From: Methanomicrobium sp. W14
GTDB taxonomy: Archaea > Halobacteriota > Methanomicrobia > Methanomicrobiales > Methanomicrobiaceae
NCBI RefSeq assembly: GCF_017875315.1
Contig: NZ_JAGGMM010000001.1
Location: 558,001-622,000 of the forward strand
Direction of reading: 5' to 3'
DNA: 64,000 bases
Part shown: piece after piece, positions 9,362-20,280 of the stretch
Position numbering within the stretch: position 1 is the first letter of the stretch
How the letters are laid out: each line of letters begins with the position of its first letter
The notes under the pieces: model-generated
The model's input: the letters and a program-made list of their open reading frames with translations, nothing else
Database searches by the model: none
What the model was told of the DNA's origin: nothing
Made by a program: the position numbers and the translations under genes

Positions 9362-9871
9362 TTATCTTACGTAATCCCTGATGACAGCCCAGCGTTCTGC
9401 TTTTTCCTCAAAACTATATAGTGCATTTGCAGGACTTGATGAGGGAAGGGTAATAACCTGAATACCTGGAAAAACGTCTGAAAAATTCTTATGATACCTG
9501 AAGAATAGTCTGCCTGCACCGGTTATCCCGTTTAAAAAAACGGCCCTTATACTATTATGGGACTTAATGAAGCCAAAAATATCATTAGGAACTACATTTT
9601 TTATGCTTCCATCCATGCTTTTTACCCTGTCACATGTATAAACGACGTCCCACAGGGCAATACCTGATGACCTGACAGCTTCCGTTTTTCTTTCATAGGA
9701 AAGGTCGAAATCAATGTTGAGAGTTATTTCAAGCAGTTTCCAGAAGTGGTTCCTTTTGTTTGCATAGTACTGATTCTTTTCAATCGAGACTTCACCCGGA
9801 AAACTTCCGAGGATTAAAACTTTGGGTTTTTTACCGGAAACAGGAAGAAGACCGGTACGTGGAGTCTTCAT
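9362..9871 (-). CDS. DNA-deoxyinosine (hypoxanthine) glycosylase, uracil-DNA glycosylase superfamily
   Basis: Base-excision enzyme resembling the hypoxanthine-DNA glycosylase family (UDG family 6) described from Methanosarcina. Motif 1 is LGSFPGEVSIEKNQYYANK, followed by RNHFWKLL. GIALWDVVYTCDR follows in the middle, and the C-terminal motif LPSSSPAN matches the loop inserted into the DNA minor groove. It has 169 residues, usual for this group. It is unrelated in operon terms to the uvr genes but lies about 135 bases from their divergent start, so repair genes are neighbours here. Confidence 0.82.
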   Translation of the reverse strand: MKTPRTGLLPVSGKKPKVLILGSFPGEVSIEKNQYYANKRNHFWKLLEITLNIDFDLSYERKTEAVRSSGIALWDVVYTCDRVKSMDGSIKNVVPNDIFGFIKSHNSIRAVFLNGITGAGRLFFRYHKNFSDVFPGIQVITLPSSSPANALYSFEEKAERWAVIRDYVR

Positions 9872-10006
9872 TAGTGTCTACAGATTAAATTACGCGGATT
9901 TAAAAAGATTTGCGTTCCTGAAAAAATTTTAAAAACCTACACTTTCACACCGCGTGCCTCTATAATCATTTATATGAAGACTCAAATAGACTTCTGATAA
10001 CTAAAA

Positions 10007-12817
10007 ATGGACTCAATAATAATACGGGGAGCAAGGGAGCATAACCTCCGGGACATTACCCTTGAACTCCCGAGAGACAAGCTAATCGTAATCACGGGAG
10101 TATCGGGCTCCGGAAAATCCACACTCGCTTTTGACACAATTTATGCGGAAGGGCAGAGAAGGTACGTTGAGTCACTGTCTGCTTATGCACGTCAGTTCCT
10201 TGGCCTTATGAACAAACCTGACGTCGACTCAATAGACGGCCTGTCCCCTGCGATATCAATAGAGCAGAAGACGACATCAAAAAATCCCAGGAGCACTGTC
10301 GGGACAGTCACTGAAATATACGATTACCTGCGTCTTTTGTTTGCAAGGACAGGTACGCCCTTTTGTCCCGTTCATAATATAGTCATAGAATCCAGGTCAC
10401 CAGAGATGATAGCGGACGCCATATCCTCGGAATATAAGGGCACTGTAACAATACTGTCGCCGAAAGTCCGCCAGAAAAAAGGAACATACCCGTATATCTT
10501 AAAAGACCTGAACAGCCAGGGTTTTTCAAGGGCAAGAGTCGACGGTAATATAGTGAAAACCGACGGTGAGATAAACCTTGAAAGATATGTCAAGCATGAC
10601 ATCGAGATAGTAGTCGACCGTCTCGACCCCGGAGACGACAGATCAAGGCTTGTCGAAGCGGTTGAAACAGCACTGGAAAACTCAGAGGGTCTTGTAATCG
10701 TTCTTCCTGAAAAAGGGGAAGAAAAAATATATTCGTCAAAACTTGCATGTCCTATATGCGGTTTTTCATACGATGAACTCCAGCCCAGAATGTTCTCGTT
10801 CAACAGTCCTTTCGGTGCATGCCCTGAATGCAACGGACTTGGAATAAAAATGGAGTTTGATCCAGACCTCATCATTCCTGACAAAAGCAAATCGCTCTCG
10901 GAAGGTGCTGTTGCAATGTACAGGAATTTCCTCGACGGCTATCGTGTCCAGTACCTTGCATCGGTAGCGAAACATTACGGGTTTGACATATTCACCCCCG
11001 TAAAAGACCTGACAAAAGAACAGTACAACGCTCTTATGTTCGGGTCAGACGATGTCCTCCGGTTTAACCTGAAAAACAGGGAGGGGGACACGTCATGGTC
11101 GCACAACGGAAGGTGGGAAGGCCTTCTGCCGCAGGCGTCACGCCTGTACGGCCAGACAAAATCAGAATACCGCAGAAAGGAGCTTGAGAAATTTATGAAA
11201 GTCTCCAAGTGCCCAAAATGCGGGGGAAAACGCCTTAATGAAAAGGCACTTTCCGTAAAGGTATCCGGAAAATCAATAGTCGACGTAACCGACCTCCCGG
11301 TCTCCGACTGCCTGAAATTTTTTGACAGCTTAAAACTAAGCAAAAAAGATGAAGAAATTGCAAAACAGGTATTAAAGGAGATAAAATCGCGCCTGAAGTT
11401 TCTTGAAGAGGTAGGTCTCGGGTACCTCACCCTGTCCCGGAACGCAGGGACTCTTTCAGGCGGAGAAGCACAGAGAATACGCCTTGCGACACAGATAGGA
11501 TCAAACCTTATGGGTGTTTTGTATGTGCTCGACGAACCTTCAATAGGTCTCCACCAGCGCGACAACCACAGGCTTATTGAAACGCTTCAGAAGCTGCGTG
11601 ACCTCGGCAACACGCTTGTCGTGGTCGAACACGACGAGGACACTATCAGGGAAGCCGACTATGTCGTTGATATGGGCCCCGGGGCCGGAGTAAACGGGGG
11701 TTATGTCGTATCAAGCGGTACTCCGGATGATATTGAAAAAGATGACAAGTCACTTACCGGCATGTACCTCTCAGGCAAAGAAAAAATAGATATTCCCAAA
11801 AAAAGAAGGAAAAGCAAATCATTTATTCATATCACAGGGTGCCGGGAGAACAACCTGAAGTCGGTTGATGCAGATATCCCGTTAGGCCTTTTTACTGTGG
11901 TTACGGGAGTCTCCGGGAGCGGAAAGTCGACCCTTATATATGACACGCTTTATCCTGCGCTTTCAGCCAGAATAAACAGATCAAAGGCAGAAGGTGGTAA
12001 ATTTGACGACCTCTCTTTTGACAGACCCGTGGACAAGGTAATAGTCATTGATCAAAGTCCTATCGGAAGAACCCCGCGTTCAAACCCGGCAACATACACC
12101 AAAGTATTCGACGAGATAAGGGGCATATTTGCGGAGACAAAAGAAGCCAAGATCAGGGGATACAAACCAGGGAGGTTTTCCTTCAATGTCAAAGGGGGAA
12201 GGTGCGAGACCTGCTGTGGGGACGGCGTCATAAAAATCGAGATGAACTTTCTTCCCGACGTCTACGTTGAGTGCGAGGAATGCAAAGGAAAACGCTACAA
12301 TTCCGAGACACTTGAGGTGAAATACAAAGGAAAATCAATATCCGACGTTTTGAACATGACGGTCGAAGAAGCGGCATCGCTATTCGAGAATCACCCTTCC
12401 GTTAAAAACAAGCTTGAAACCCTGTGCAGGGTGGGACTAGGATACCTTAAACTCGGCCAGAGTTCGACAACCCTTTCAGGCGGGGAAGCACAGAGGATTA
12501 AACTGACGCGTGAGCTGTCGAAACGTGCAACAGGAAAAACTGTATATCTCCTTGACGAGCCTACGACAGGGCTTCACTTTCACGATGTAAAAAAACTAAT
12601 AGGCGTCTTAAACTCTCTTGTTGAAAAGGGAAACACAGTTGTCGTAATAGAGCACAACATGGACATGATAAAGTCGGCGGATTACATAATTGACCTCGGT
12701 CCCGAAGGTGGAGACCTTGGAGGTAAAATTATTGCGACAGGAACACCTGAAGAAATTGCAAAGGACAAAATAAGTTATACAGGGCATTTTCTGGCGCAGA
12801 TACTGAATAAGAAATAA
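10007..12817 (+). CDS. uvrA: UvrA, excinuclease ABC subunit A
   Basis: Damage-recognition ATPase of nucleotide excision repair, 936 residues. It has two ABC modules with Walker A loops GVSGSGKST (near residues 31 and 635), signatures [12 protein letters not shown] and [12 protein letters not shown], and Walker B runs [10 protein letters not shown] and [10 protein letters not shown]. Zinc modules are visible as CPICGF...CPEC (first half), CPKCGGKRL and CETCCGDG...CEECKGKRY (second half). It is the first gene of uvrA-uvrC-uvrB, with uvrC starting 8 bases after its stop. Confidence 0.97.
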   Translation: MDSIIIRGAREHNLRDITLELPRDKLIVITGVSGSGKSTLAFDTIYAEGQRRYVESLSAYARQFLGLMNKPDVDSIDGLSPAISIEQKTTSKNPRSTVGTVTEIYDYLRLLFARTGTPFCPVHNIVIESRSPEMIADAISSEYKGTVTILSPKVRQKKGTYPYILKDLNSQGFSRARVDGNIVKTDGEINLERYVKHDIEIVVDRLDPGDDRSRLVEAVETALENSEGLVIVLPEKGEEKIYSSKLACPICGFSYDELQPRMFSFNSPFGACPECNGLGIKMEFDPDLIIPDKSKSLSEGAVAMYRNFLDGYRVQYLASVAKHYGFDIFTPVKDLTKEQYNALMFGSDDVLRFNLKNREGDTSWSHNGRWEGLLPQASRLYGQTKSEYRRKELEKFMKVSKCPKCGGKRLNEKALSVKVSGKSIVDVTDLPVSDCLKFFDSLKLSKKDEEIAKQVLKEIKSRLKFLEEVGLGYLTLSRNAGTLSGGEAQRIRLATQIGSNLMGVLYVLDEPSIGLHQRDNHRLIETLQKLRDLGNTLVVVEHDEDTIREADYVVDMGPGAGVNGGYVVSSGTPDDIEKDDKSLTGMYLSGKEKIDIPKKRRKSKSFIHITGCRENNLKSVDADIPLGLFTVVTGVSGSGKSTLIYDTLYPALSARINRSKAEGGKFDDLSFDRPVDKVIVIDQSPIGRTPRSNPATYTKVFDEIRGIFAETKEAKIRGYKPGRFSFNVKGGRCETCCGDGVIKIEMNFLPDVYVECEECKGKRYNSETLEVKYKGKSISDVLNMTVEEAASLFENHPSVKNKLETLCRVGLGYLKLGQSSTTLSGGEAQRIKLTRELSKRATGKTVYLLDEPTTGLHFHDVKKLIGVLNSLVEKGNTVVVIEHNMDMIKSADYIIDLGPEGGDLGGKIIATGTPEEIAKDKISYTGHFLAQILNKK

Positions 12818-12825
12818 AAACCACA

Positions 12826-14382
12826 ATGACAGACCTCTCGGTAATCCCGAACGAACCGGGGTGCTACCTGCATAAAGATGAAGACGGAAAGGTAATCTAC
12901 GTAGGCAAGGCCAAAAACCTGAAGAAGCGTGTGTCCAGTTACTTCAACAGGAACATCACCGACCCCAAGACAAAGGCGCTTGTAAAATCAATATCCACTA
13001 CCGATTTCATAGTCACAGGAAATGAGGTTGAAGCGTTTATCCTGGAAAACAACCTCATAAAAAGGTACCAGCCTAAATACAACATCGATCTAAAAGACTC
13101 AAAAAGCTATGCCTATATAAGACTGTCAGGCGACAAATTTCCTTCAATCGGAATCGCAAGAAAAAAGACAGGGACAGGAGAGGTCTTCGGGCCGTTCGTA
13201 TCCGCAAAAGAAAGAGATTATGTGTTATCAGTTGTAAAAAAGACGTTTAAGCTTCGTTCCTGCAGGAGGATGTCCAAAAGAGGATGTCTGAGGGCTCATA
13301 TCGGCACGTGCAGTGCACCGTGCATGAAAAAAATTTCCGCTGATGACTATAGTTCACAGGTAAAAAAGGCCTCGTCGGTTCTACGCGGAAACACAAAAGA
13401 GATGATTAAAAGCCTTGAATACGAGATGGAGGAGAAGGCAGAGTCACTTGACTTTGAAAATGCGATACAGCTCCGCGACCAGGCCGCGGCACTGGGACAT
13501 TTGGCCGAGAGGCAGCATATCAGCAGCAAAAAACTAACTGACGAAGATGTAATCAATTTTTCGGAAAGAGACGGCGTAATATACCTGATGCTCTTTTCGG
13601 TATACAAAGGCTGCCTTGCAGAAAAACAGGAATTTATATTTGATGACGGCGATGAGGCGCTTGAAGAATTCATAATACAGTATTACTCGGAAAATGAGCC
13701 GCCTTTTGAACTTATCCTTCCTGTTTCAACCGGTTCAACGCTTGAAGATTTTCTGTCGGAGAAAAAGGGCAGAAAGGTGAAGGTTACAGTCCCCCTGAAA
13801 GGAGACAAGAAAATTCTTCTTGACCTTGTTTTGCACAATGTCAAAACCGTCTTCTTCGGCGGGGAGATTAAAGTAAGTGAACTTAAAAAACGTCTCCATC
13901 TCCCTGAAAATCCGGACGTAATAGAATGCTTTGATATATCTCATCTTTCAGGAACAAATACCGTAGGTTCGATGGTACAGTTCAGGTACGGGCGCCCTGA
14001 CAAAAGGAACTACAGGCGTTTCAGGATAAAAACAGTGGATAAGATAGACGATTTCGCTTCAATTGCAGAGGTAGTAAAGAGACGCTATTCAAGACTGAAA
14101 AATGAAGGAGACACATATCCCGACCTTATAATCATAGACGGCGGGAAGGGTCAGCTCTCCGCCGCAAAAGGCGCTCTTGACGAAGTGGGCGTGAAAATAC
14201 CCCTCATATCCGTTGCGAAAAAAGAGGAGGAAATTTTTGTCCCCGGGTTTTCGCATCCGCTTCCACTGAAAAGGACTGAAAAAGCCTCCCTTTTCATACA
14301 GGAGATACGCGATGAGGCGCACCGTTTTGCAATAACCTACAACCGTCTTTTAAAGTCCAAAGAGATAGAAGAGGATAAATAA
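12826..14382 (+). CDS. uvrC: UvrC, excinuclease ABC subunit C, short form
   Basis: Dual-incision nuclease. The N-terminal GIY-YIG domain shows GCYLHKDEDGKVIYVGKAK, with the first Tyr-Gly motif degenerate (GCY). A UVR motif (EEKAESLDFENAIQLRDQ) that pairs with UvrB lies near residues 205-222. The RNase H-like half has FDISHLSGTNTVGSMVQF and IIIDGGKGQLSAAK. At 518 residues it is shorter than the common length of about 600, because it stops just after RDEAHRFAITYNR and lacks the C-terminal helix-hairpin-helix pair. Its stop overlaps the uvrB start by one base. Confidence 0.95.
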   Translation: MTDLSVIPNEPGCYLHKDEDGKVIYVGKAKNLKKRVSSYFNRNITDPKTKALVKSISTTDFIVTGNEVEAFILENNLIKRYQPKYNIDLKDSKSYAYIRLSGDKFPSIGIARKKTGTGEVFGPFVSAKERDYVLSVVKKTFKLRSCRRMSKRGCLRAHIGTCSAPCMKKISADDYSSQVKKASSVLRGNTKEMIKSLEYEMEEKAESLDFENAIQLRDQAAALGHLAERQHISSKKLTDEDVINFSERDGVIYLMLFSVYKGCLAEKQEFIFDDGDEALEEFIIQYYSENEPPFELILPVSTGSTLEDFLSEKKGRKVKVTVPLKGDKKILLDLVLHNVKTVFFGGEIKVSELKKRLHLPENPDVIECFDISHLSGTNTVGSMVQFRYGRPDKRNYRRFRIKTVDKIDDFASIAEVVKRRYSRLKNEGDTYPDLIIIDGGKGQLSAAKGALDEVGVKIPLISVAKKEEEIFVPGFSHPLPLKRTEKASLFIQEIRDEAHRFAITYNRLLKSKEIEEDK

Positions 14383-16325
14383 TGCATAAAACTGACTACC
14401 GGTTTAAACTTGTCAGCGGCTTCAGTCCGAAGGGCTCCCAGCCCGATGCAATAGAAAGCCTTTCGGACGGGTTAAAGGACAATAAAAGGTTTCAGACACT
14501 CCTTGGCGTCACAGGCTCAGGGAAAACGTTTACCGTTGCAAACATTATCCAAAACTACCAGAGGCCGACTCTTGTCCTCGCCCACAACAAAACTCTTGCA
14601 GCCCAGCTTTACAACGAGTTCAGGGAATTTTTTCCGGAAAACAGGGTGGAGTACTTCGTCTCATATTACGACTACTACCAGCCTGAGTCATACATCCCGC
14701 AGAGAGACCAGTACATAGAAAAAGATGCCCAGATAAATCCGAAAATAGAGCAGATGAGGCTTTCTGCCACGGCTTCGCTTTTATCCAGAAAAGATGTCAT
14801 AGTCGTCGCATCAGTTTCAGCGATATACGGTCTCGGCAACCCTGAAAATTTTGAAAAGCTTGGTTTCGAGCTTAACACAGGCGACACCATAAAACGAAAA
14901 ACAATTCTTAAAAAACTTATAGATATCCAGTTCGAAAGAAACGACACCGAGCTTATGCCGGGAAGGTTCAGGGTCAAAGGGGACACTATCGATATAATAC
15001 CCGGGTATTATAACAACATAATAAGAATAGAGCTTTTCGGGGATGAAATAGAGAATATCTCGGAAATAGAAAAGGTCTCCGGAAAGAAAGTCGAAAGTCT
15101 TGATTATTTTTTCGTGTATCCTGCAAGACACTATGTTGTTCCAGAAGACGAAATAAAAGGGTCAATAGCCGGGATTAAGGCAGAACTTGAGGAAAGGCTT
15201 AAGGACCTCGGCCCGGTGGAAGCGCACAGGCTGAGACAGAGGACTCTTTACGATATGGAAATGATAGAAGAAACAGGGTTCTGCAAAGGAATCGAGAACT
15301 ATTCCCTCTATTTTGACCACAGGAAAAAAGGTGAAAAACCTTTCTGTCTTCTGGATTATTTCCCCGGCGACTTTCTGATGATAATCGACGAAAGCCACCA
15401 GACCCTTCCCCAGGTCAGAGGGATGTACAACGGGGACAGGTCCCGAAAAGAGCCGCTTGTAAACTACGGATTCAGGCTGCCTTCGGCGTTTGACAACAGG
15501 CCGCTTGTCTTCGCAGAGTTTGAGCAGTACATGCACAGTGTTATATTTGTCTCAGCAACTCCGGGAAAATATGAATCAGAGCATTCCGAAAATACGGCTG
15601 AACAGATTATAAGGCCAACCGGACTTGTAGACCCCGCCGTCTTTGTAAGACAGACGGAAGGCCAGATGTCTGACGTTCTGGGAGAAATAAAAAAGACAAT
15701 AGCAAGGAAAAACAGGGTCCTTATTACAACGCTCACCAAAAAACTTGCCGAAGAGCTTACCGACTTTCTTGCCGAAAAAGGTGTTAAAACCAGATATCTT
15801 CATTCCGATATCGACACAATCGAAAGGACGGAAATAATAAGGCAGCTGAGGCTCGGCAAGTTCGATGTTCTTGTCGGGATTAATCTTTTGAGGGAGGGTA
15901 TCGACATCCCTGAAATCGGGTTCATAGGTATACTTGACGCTGACAAAGAGGGATTTTTGCGGGACGCAAGAAGCCTCATCCAGATAATCGGGCGTGCGGC
16001 AAGAAATTCGGATTCATACGTAGTTTTGTATGCAGACAAAATGACCGACTCCATGAAGACTGCCATCGGGGAGACTGAAAGGCGCAGGAGAATTCAGACT
16101 GAATACAACAGTGTCCACGGGATTACCCCAAAGACCATCGTAAAACCTGTCCGAGAAAAAGAGGTCGACATAACAGACGCAAAGCACGTCCCGAAGAAAG
16201 AAATTCCAAACCTTATAATAGAACTCGAACAGGAGATGTACTCGGCAGCGGACTCCCTTGATTTTGAGAGGGCAATAAAGCTAAGGGACAGTATAAAGAA
16301 GATTAAAAAGGAATCAGGAATTTAG
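14382..16325 (+). CDS. uvrB: UvrB, excinuclease ABC subunit B
   Basis: DNA-damage verification helicase that hands over from UvrA to UvrC; 647 residues. Walker A is GVTGSGKTFTVA (about residues 44-55), the DNA-clamping beta-hairpin is SYYDYYQPESYIPQ, and the DExx motif appears as MIIDESH. Helicase motif VI is RSLIQIIGRAARN. A C-terminal UVR domain (AADSLDFERAIKLRDSIKK) binds UvrC. It is the last gene of the operon, and the convergent next gene ends 6 bases away. Confidence 0.97.
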   Translation: MHKTDYRFKLVSGFSPKGSQPDAIESLSDGLKDNKRFQTLLGVTGSGKTFTVANIIQNYQRPTLVLAHNKTLAAQLYNEFREFFPENRVEYFVSYYDYYQPESYIPQRDQYIEKDAQINPKIEQMRLSATASLLSRKDVIVVASVSAIYGLGNPENFEKLGFELNTGDTIKRKTILKKLIDIQFERNDTELMPGRFRVKGDTIDIIPGYYNNIIRIELFGDEIENISEIEKVSGKKVESLDYFFVYPARHYVVPEDEIKGSIAGIKAELEERLKDLGPVEAHRLRQRTLYDMEMIEETGFCKGIENYSLYFDHRKKGEKPFCLLDYFPGDFLMIIDESHQTLPQVRGMYNGDRSRKEPLVNYGFRLPSAFDNRPLVFAEFEQYMHSVIFVSATPGKYESEHSENTAEQIIRPTGLVDPAVFVRQTEGQMSDVLGEIKKTIARKNRVLITTLTKKLAEELTDFLAEKGVKTRYLHSDIDTIERTEIIRQLRLGKFDVLVGINLLREGIDIPEIGFIGILDADKEGFLRDARSLIQIIGRAARNSDSYVVLYADKMTDSMKTAIGETERRRRIQTEYNSVHGITPKTIVKPVREKEVDITDAKHVPKKEIPNLIIELEQEMYSAADSLDFERAIKLRDSIKKIKKESGI

Positions 16326-16331
16326 AACAAA

Positions 16332-16973
16332 TTATTTCAGCGACAAAAGACCTTCACGGAATTCGCTTATATATTCATTCATCGAAAGGCTCCCTTCAGG
16401 AAACGGGCAGTCTATATCATACATTTTTTCTATCATTGGATCAGAAGGCAACAGAATCATTTCAGTACCGGTTTTTCTGCATGCCTCAACAAGAGCCTTT
16501 CTGAAAGGCCCGATGCAATAGGCGATTCTTTTACTGTATGTGTCTCTTGTCTTCTCAAGATAACCTTCCAGCCTGTAGACCTCTATCCTGTGAAAATCCT
16601 TTCTTTCCCTGTCGTCCGTGCACTTGCCGAGCATATAGTGATAGTTTGAATAAGGATACATTAGTTCAAGCTCGGCGGGGACAGTCCCGCATGTACCGAA
16701 TATTACAAGGTGATATCTTTCTTTTGTAAAGACATCATCGATTATCCTGTGAAATAGTTTATGGCTTGGGCTCTGGCTGTACGGTTTTCTCAGTGCGCAC
16801 GGTATGAATATCGCAATCTCTTTTTCGGGAATTACATAGTCATTTATTATAAACCTGTATGCGTCCTCGAATTCAGTGCGGTAGAAAGGGGGATCATATA
16901 TCTCAATTTTCTCTCCTTTTTTATCTAAAACGTATTTTCCGGTTTTATAGTCATTGTCCCTTATGTTCTGCAT
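16332..16973 (-). CDS. DUF5591 / archaeosine-synthase-like domain protein
   Basis: A 213-residue protein with the block IPCALRKPYSQSPSHKLFH (about residues 57-75), which matches the core catalytic-domain signature of archaeosine synthase ArcS. It lacks the TGT-like and PUA domains of full ArcS, so it is a stand-alone version. Later blocks include FGTCGTVPAELELMYPYSNY and RIAYCIGPFRKALVEAC. It may act in tRNA modification with a partner encoded elsewhere, or do something different. It converges on uvrB with a 6-base gap. Confidence 0.7.
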   Translation of the reverse strand: MQNIRDNDYKTGKYVLDKKGEKIEIYDPPFYRTEFEDAYRFIINDYVIPEKEIAIFIPCALRKPYSQSPSHKLFHRIIDDVFTKERYHLVIFGTCGTVPAELELMYPYSNYHYMLGKCTDDRERKDFHRIEVYRLEGYLEKTRDTYSKRIAYCIGPFRKALVEACRKTGTEMILLPSDPMIEKMYDIDCPFPEGSLSMNEYISEFREGLLSLK

Positions 16974-17014
16974 TTTAAAACCTGTATTATCCCCTGCAAA
17001 TCTGCGAATAAACT

Positions 17015-17464
17015 TTATCTCTTCTCACTCACAATTTCTACCAGTTCAAGTTCATATATGAGGTCTTTTCCGGCCATAGGATGATTTGCATCTACTTTTA
17101 TTGATTTGGTGGTTATATCAAGAATTTTTACAAGAGACTTCTGTCCTGTCGGAAGTTTTATTGTAACCAGATCCCCCGGTTTCGGGTCACACGTAAGATT
17201 AAGCCCGGATTTTCGCAGTTTGAAAACAAGGCGTTTTTTATATTCTCCGTATGCCTTATCGGCAGTAAGGACTACCTCTTTCTTCTCACCGGGTTTCATC
17301 CCGGTAAAAGCTTTTTCAAACACGGGATTTATCCGGCCTTCTCCAAGACATATTTTCTGGACATCACCGTCTTCAGAAGATTCAAATATTTCCCCGTCAG
17401 GAGTTCTGCTTGTAAATCTGACCAGTATAGTATCTTTCGGGCCTGCGGATTCTATAGAAAACAC
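17015..17464 (-). CDS. FKBP-type peptidyl-prolyl isomerase, cytoplasmic (SlyD-like)
   Basis: Prolyl isomerase/chaperone of 149 residues. The FKBP core reads LVRFTSRTPDGEIFESS, then LGEGRINPVFEKAFTGM and KAYGEYKKRLVF. An inserted IF-type domain follows, and the core closes with VDANHPMAGKDLIYELELV, the classic SlyD signature. There is no signal peptide, so it is cytosolic. The start appears to be GTG at 17464, behind the purine-rich site ggaaagg. A second, exported FKBP lies at 19609. Confidence 0.9.
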   Translation of the reverse strand: MFSIESAGPKDTILVRFTSRTPDGEIFESSEDGDVQKICLGEGRINPVFEKAFTGMKPGEKKEVVLTADKAYGEYKKRLVFKLRKSGLNLTCDPKPGDLVTIKLPTGQKSLVKILDITTKSIKVDANHPMAGKDLIYELELVEIVSEKR

Positions 17465-17578
17465 ATCCTTTCCATTAAATTACCAGCGGCAAAAAAATAA
17501 AATTTGCCATTGAGACTGTTATAAGTCCAATTTTATACCTGCCGGAACCATCCTTCCCGGCAAAAAAAGGATAAGAAT

Positions 17579-19375
17579 CTATTTTGATTTTTTCGTAAGG
17601 TTTACCGCTTTCGTATAAGAACGCATTATGTCGGTCGACGTAATAAATCCCAGTACTTTATCCGGGTTGTCTTTGTCTGTTACCGGAAGGTGATGAATGT
17701 CTTTTTCCATCATTATGATAAGCGCCTTTTCAAGGTTTGAATCCGGAGGTATCGTTATGACAGGATATTTCATAATCTCTCCGATACTGGATAATTTGTT
17801 GTCCTCAGGCCAGACGTCCCTGTATGTAACTATTCCGACAAGTTTTCCATTGTCAATGACCGGGAATCCTGTGTGATGCGTACTGTCCATCAGGTTCATT
17901 ACTTTTTCCCAGGAATCCTGTGGTGAAAGACATATCAGTTCACCGGCTTTTCTCATTGCGCTTTCAGCAGATATTTCGTTAAGAATCTCAATCTGGTATT
18001 CACCCCTGTGGGCAGGAGACTGGGCCTTTGTTCTGAGCTGTTCACGAAATATCGTGCTCTCGCCGGTGAGAACTGTTGAAACCGCAACTGCACCCATCGC
18101 AGGCACAAGGAGGGAAAAGTCGCTTGTCATCTCGACTACCATTATCATTACCGCAATGGGTGCATTAGCTATCCCACCAAAAAGAGAGATCATCCCGACG
18201 ATGACAAATGCCGGAATTGTAAACAGGGGGACTATCTGAGGCAAGAATATATGAAGTATCATTCCGAAGGCTCCTCCTGCGGCTCCTCCTATAGCAAGAC
18301 CCGGAGCGAATACACCTCCACTTCCTCCTGAGCCTATTGTAAAAGAAGTAGTAAATATTTTTGTAAAAGGAAGAAGAACCAGAACAGCAAGAGGCAGCAT
18401 ATTGTAGATTGCAAGCTGCATAAAACCATATCCTGTCCCAAGGCTTGCAAGGGCGGTGATCATCGTCTCAGGACAGATATACGAGAAAACAATAACAAAG
18501 ACTCCGATAAAAAAAGCACCGGTAACAGGCTTCAACACAACAGGAAGGTGTTTTTTTTCAAAAAAGTCAGCAAATACTTTCTTCGTCCCGTAAAAAACCC
18601 TTATGTATAAAAGCCCGACCAGAGCACAGATTATTCCAAGGACAAGGAACAAAGGTATCTGTGGGATTTCCCAGTGAATTGACGCTGTACCGAATATCGG
18701 GTCATATCCTTCAAAAAAACCGAATATCGAATAACCTATAATTGAAGCCAGAAATGAAGGCATAATCACATCAGATTCAAAGTCCCTCGTATAAAGGATC
18801 TCAGCTGCAAGAATTGCACCACCAAGAGGTGCCTTAAATATAGTGCCTATTCCGGCTCCAATTCCAGTAGCAAGTGCAATTCTTCTCTCACGAGGAGAGA
18901 GTTTAAGTGCATCGGCAGCAATTGAGCCAAAACCGGCGGAGATCTGCGCGGTAGGTCCTTCCCTTCCGGCGCTTCCACCCGTTGATATTGTAAGAATTGA
19001 TGCCAGCGCTTTTATTATTGGGACACGCCATCTTATTCTTCCCTCGCCATGAAACGCCTTTATCGCTGCGTCAGTACCGTGGCCTTCGGCTTCCGGGGCA
19101 AAATTGTACACAAGAAGTCCCGATAAAAGAGCACCCATACAAATTATAGGAAGAATCAGCCATATTGTTGCGGGCGGCGCCCATTCAGATATCGATTCGA
19201 GAGACTGACCTTCAATAGGATAATGGTAATTCATAAGGTTTTCAAATACGAAATGAGTCCCCAGCTTCAGTCCGCTGAAAAACAAAAAAGCTCCTATTCC
19301 GGAGATTACACCTACAACGATTCCTATTATCATCGTCTTCTTAAAAGAAGAGGCATTCTCCACCATCCAAAACAT
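17579..19375 (-). CDS. CLC-type chloride channel/transporter with CBS pair
   Basis: Membrane chloride transporter, 598 residues. Conserved ion-path motifs are present: GHGTDAAIKAFHG, GGSAGREGPTAQIS and GSGGSGGVFAPGLAIG. The Glu of GREGP corresponds to the gating glutamate, so chloride/proton exchange is more likely than a pure channel. Two CBS domains (about residues 470-590) include TGFPVIDNGKLVGIVTYRD and HHLPVTDKDN and probably bind a nucleotide. It is followed by fkbp on the same strand after 114 bases. Confidence 0.92.
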   Translation of the reverse strand: MFWMVENASSFKKTMIIGIVVGVISGIGAFLFFSGLKLGTHFVFENLMNYHYPIEGQSLESISEWAPPATIWLILPIICMGALLSGLLVYNFAPEAEGHGTDAAIKAFHGEGRIRWRVPIIKALASILTISTGGSAGREGPTAQISAGFGSIAADALKLSPRERRIALATGIGAGIGTIFKAPLGGAILAAEILYTRDFESDVIMPSFLASIIGYSIFGFFEGYDPIFGTASIHWEIPQIPLFLVLGIICALVGLLYIRVFYGTKKVFADFFEKKHLPVVLKPVTGAFFIGVFVIVFSYICPETMITALASLGTGYGFMQLAIYNMLPLAVLVLLPFTKIFTTSFTIGSGGSGGVFAPGLAIGGAAGGAFGMILHIFLPQIVPLFTIPAFVIVGMISLFGGIANAPIAVMIMVVEMTSDFSLLVPAMGAVAVSTVLTGESTIFREQLRTKAQSPAHRGEYQIEILNEISAESAMRKAGELICLSPQDSWEKVMNLMDSTHHTGFPVIDNGKLVGIVTYRDVWPEDNKLSSIGEIMKYPVITIPPDSNLEKALIIMMEKDIHHLPVTDKDNPDKVLGFITSTDIMRSYTKAVNLTKKSK

Positions 19376-19608
19376 TCAGGAAATAGTTTTGTTTTTTTGA
19401 TTAATTAGATATACCATTCCAGACGCTGTCACTGTAAGAAGATAAGAAACATTTTTTGCTTATATTTAGTTTAGTACAGCAGTTATAGAGAATAAAGTAT
19501 AATACAGTACATTAATTAGCAGAAAGAAAATAAGATTAACCGGTATAACTGGATACTAAAGTTCAGTTTATTATCAGGCTTGATTTTTAAAGCAGAGGCA
19601 ATGTAACT

Positions 19609-20280
19609 ATGAAAAAAACTACTCTTATGGTGGTACTGGTTTTTGCAGTAATACTGTCTGTTATTGCTGCGGCAGGATGTACCCAGAAGGATAATCCAGG
19701 AGGGCCGACAGACAACAACGCAACTCCCGGAGAAAGTCTTACATTAATGCAGACGACTTCAGCAACGGCAACACCGGGTGAAACTCTTTCCGGGCAGGAT
19801 AACGGTACATCAAACGGAAACTTTACTTCCGATGAGTCGATGACTGCCAAAGCAGGTGATACCGTGTATGTATATTACAGGGGCACTCTTGACAACGGGA
19901 GCGTATTCGATGAAAGCATAAACGGAACCGACAGCCCGTTTACGTTTATTCTGGGAGAAGGTCAGGTAATATCAGGTTTTAATGAAGCAGTAACAGGCAT
20001 GAAAGAAGGTGAAACAAAGACTGTCAGTCTTTCACCGGATGAAGCATACGGTGAATACAACCCAAGCCTTGTGTTCTTCCTCAACCGCAGCAAGTTCCCT
20101 GAAAATACTACTCTTAAAGCCGGGACCACGGTTTACCTTTCAGGCCAGGACGGTACGGTATTCCCGACAACAGTAGTAAATATTACAGATTCTGATGTCC
20201 TTCTCGATGCAAATTCACCTCTTGCAGGAAATAACCTTACATTTGAGATAACACTTGACAGAATAGAAAGACCAGAATAA
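19609..20280 (+). CDS. FKBP-type peptidyl-prolyl isomerase, lipoprotein
   Basis: Exported prolyl isomerase. Residues 1-22 are a signal peptide ending in a lipobox, VIAAAGC, with the Cys at about 23. A Thr/Ser/Asn-rich linker of about 50 residues follows. The FKBP domain (about residues 78-223) contains YVYYRGTLDNGSVFDES, LGEGQVISGFNEAVTGM and DEAYGEYNPSLVFF, closing with LDANSPLAGNNLTFEITL. It would fold proteins outside the membrane, anchored by lipid. It is the extracytoplasmic counterpart of the FKBP at 17015. Confidence 0.9.
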   Translation: MKKTTLMVVLVFAVILSVIAAAGCTQKDNPGGPTDNNATPGESLTLMQTTSATATPGETLSGQDNGTSNGNFTSDESMTAKAGDTVYVYYRGTLDNGSVFDESINGTDSPFTFILGEGQVISGFNEAVTGMKEGETKTVSLSPDEAYGEYNPSLVFFLNRSKFPENTTLKAGTTVYLSGQDGTVFPTTVVNITDSDVLLDANSPLAGNNLTFEITLDRIERPE

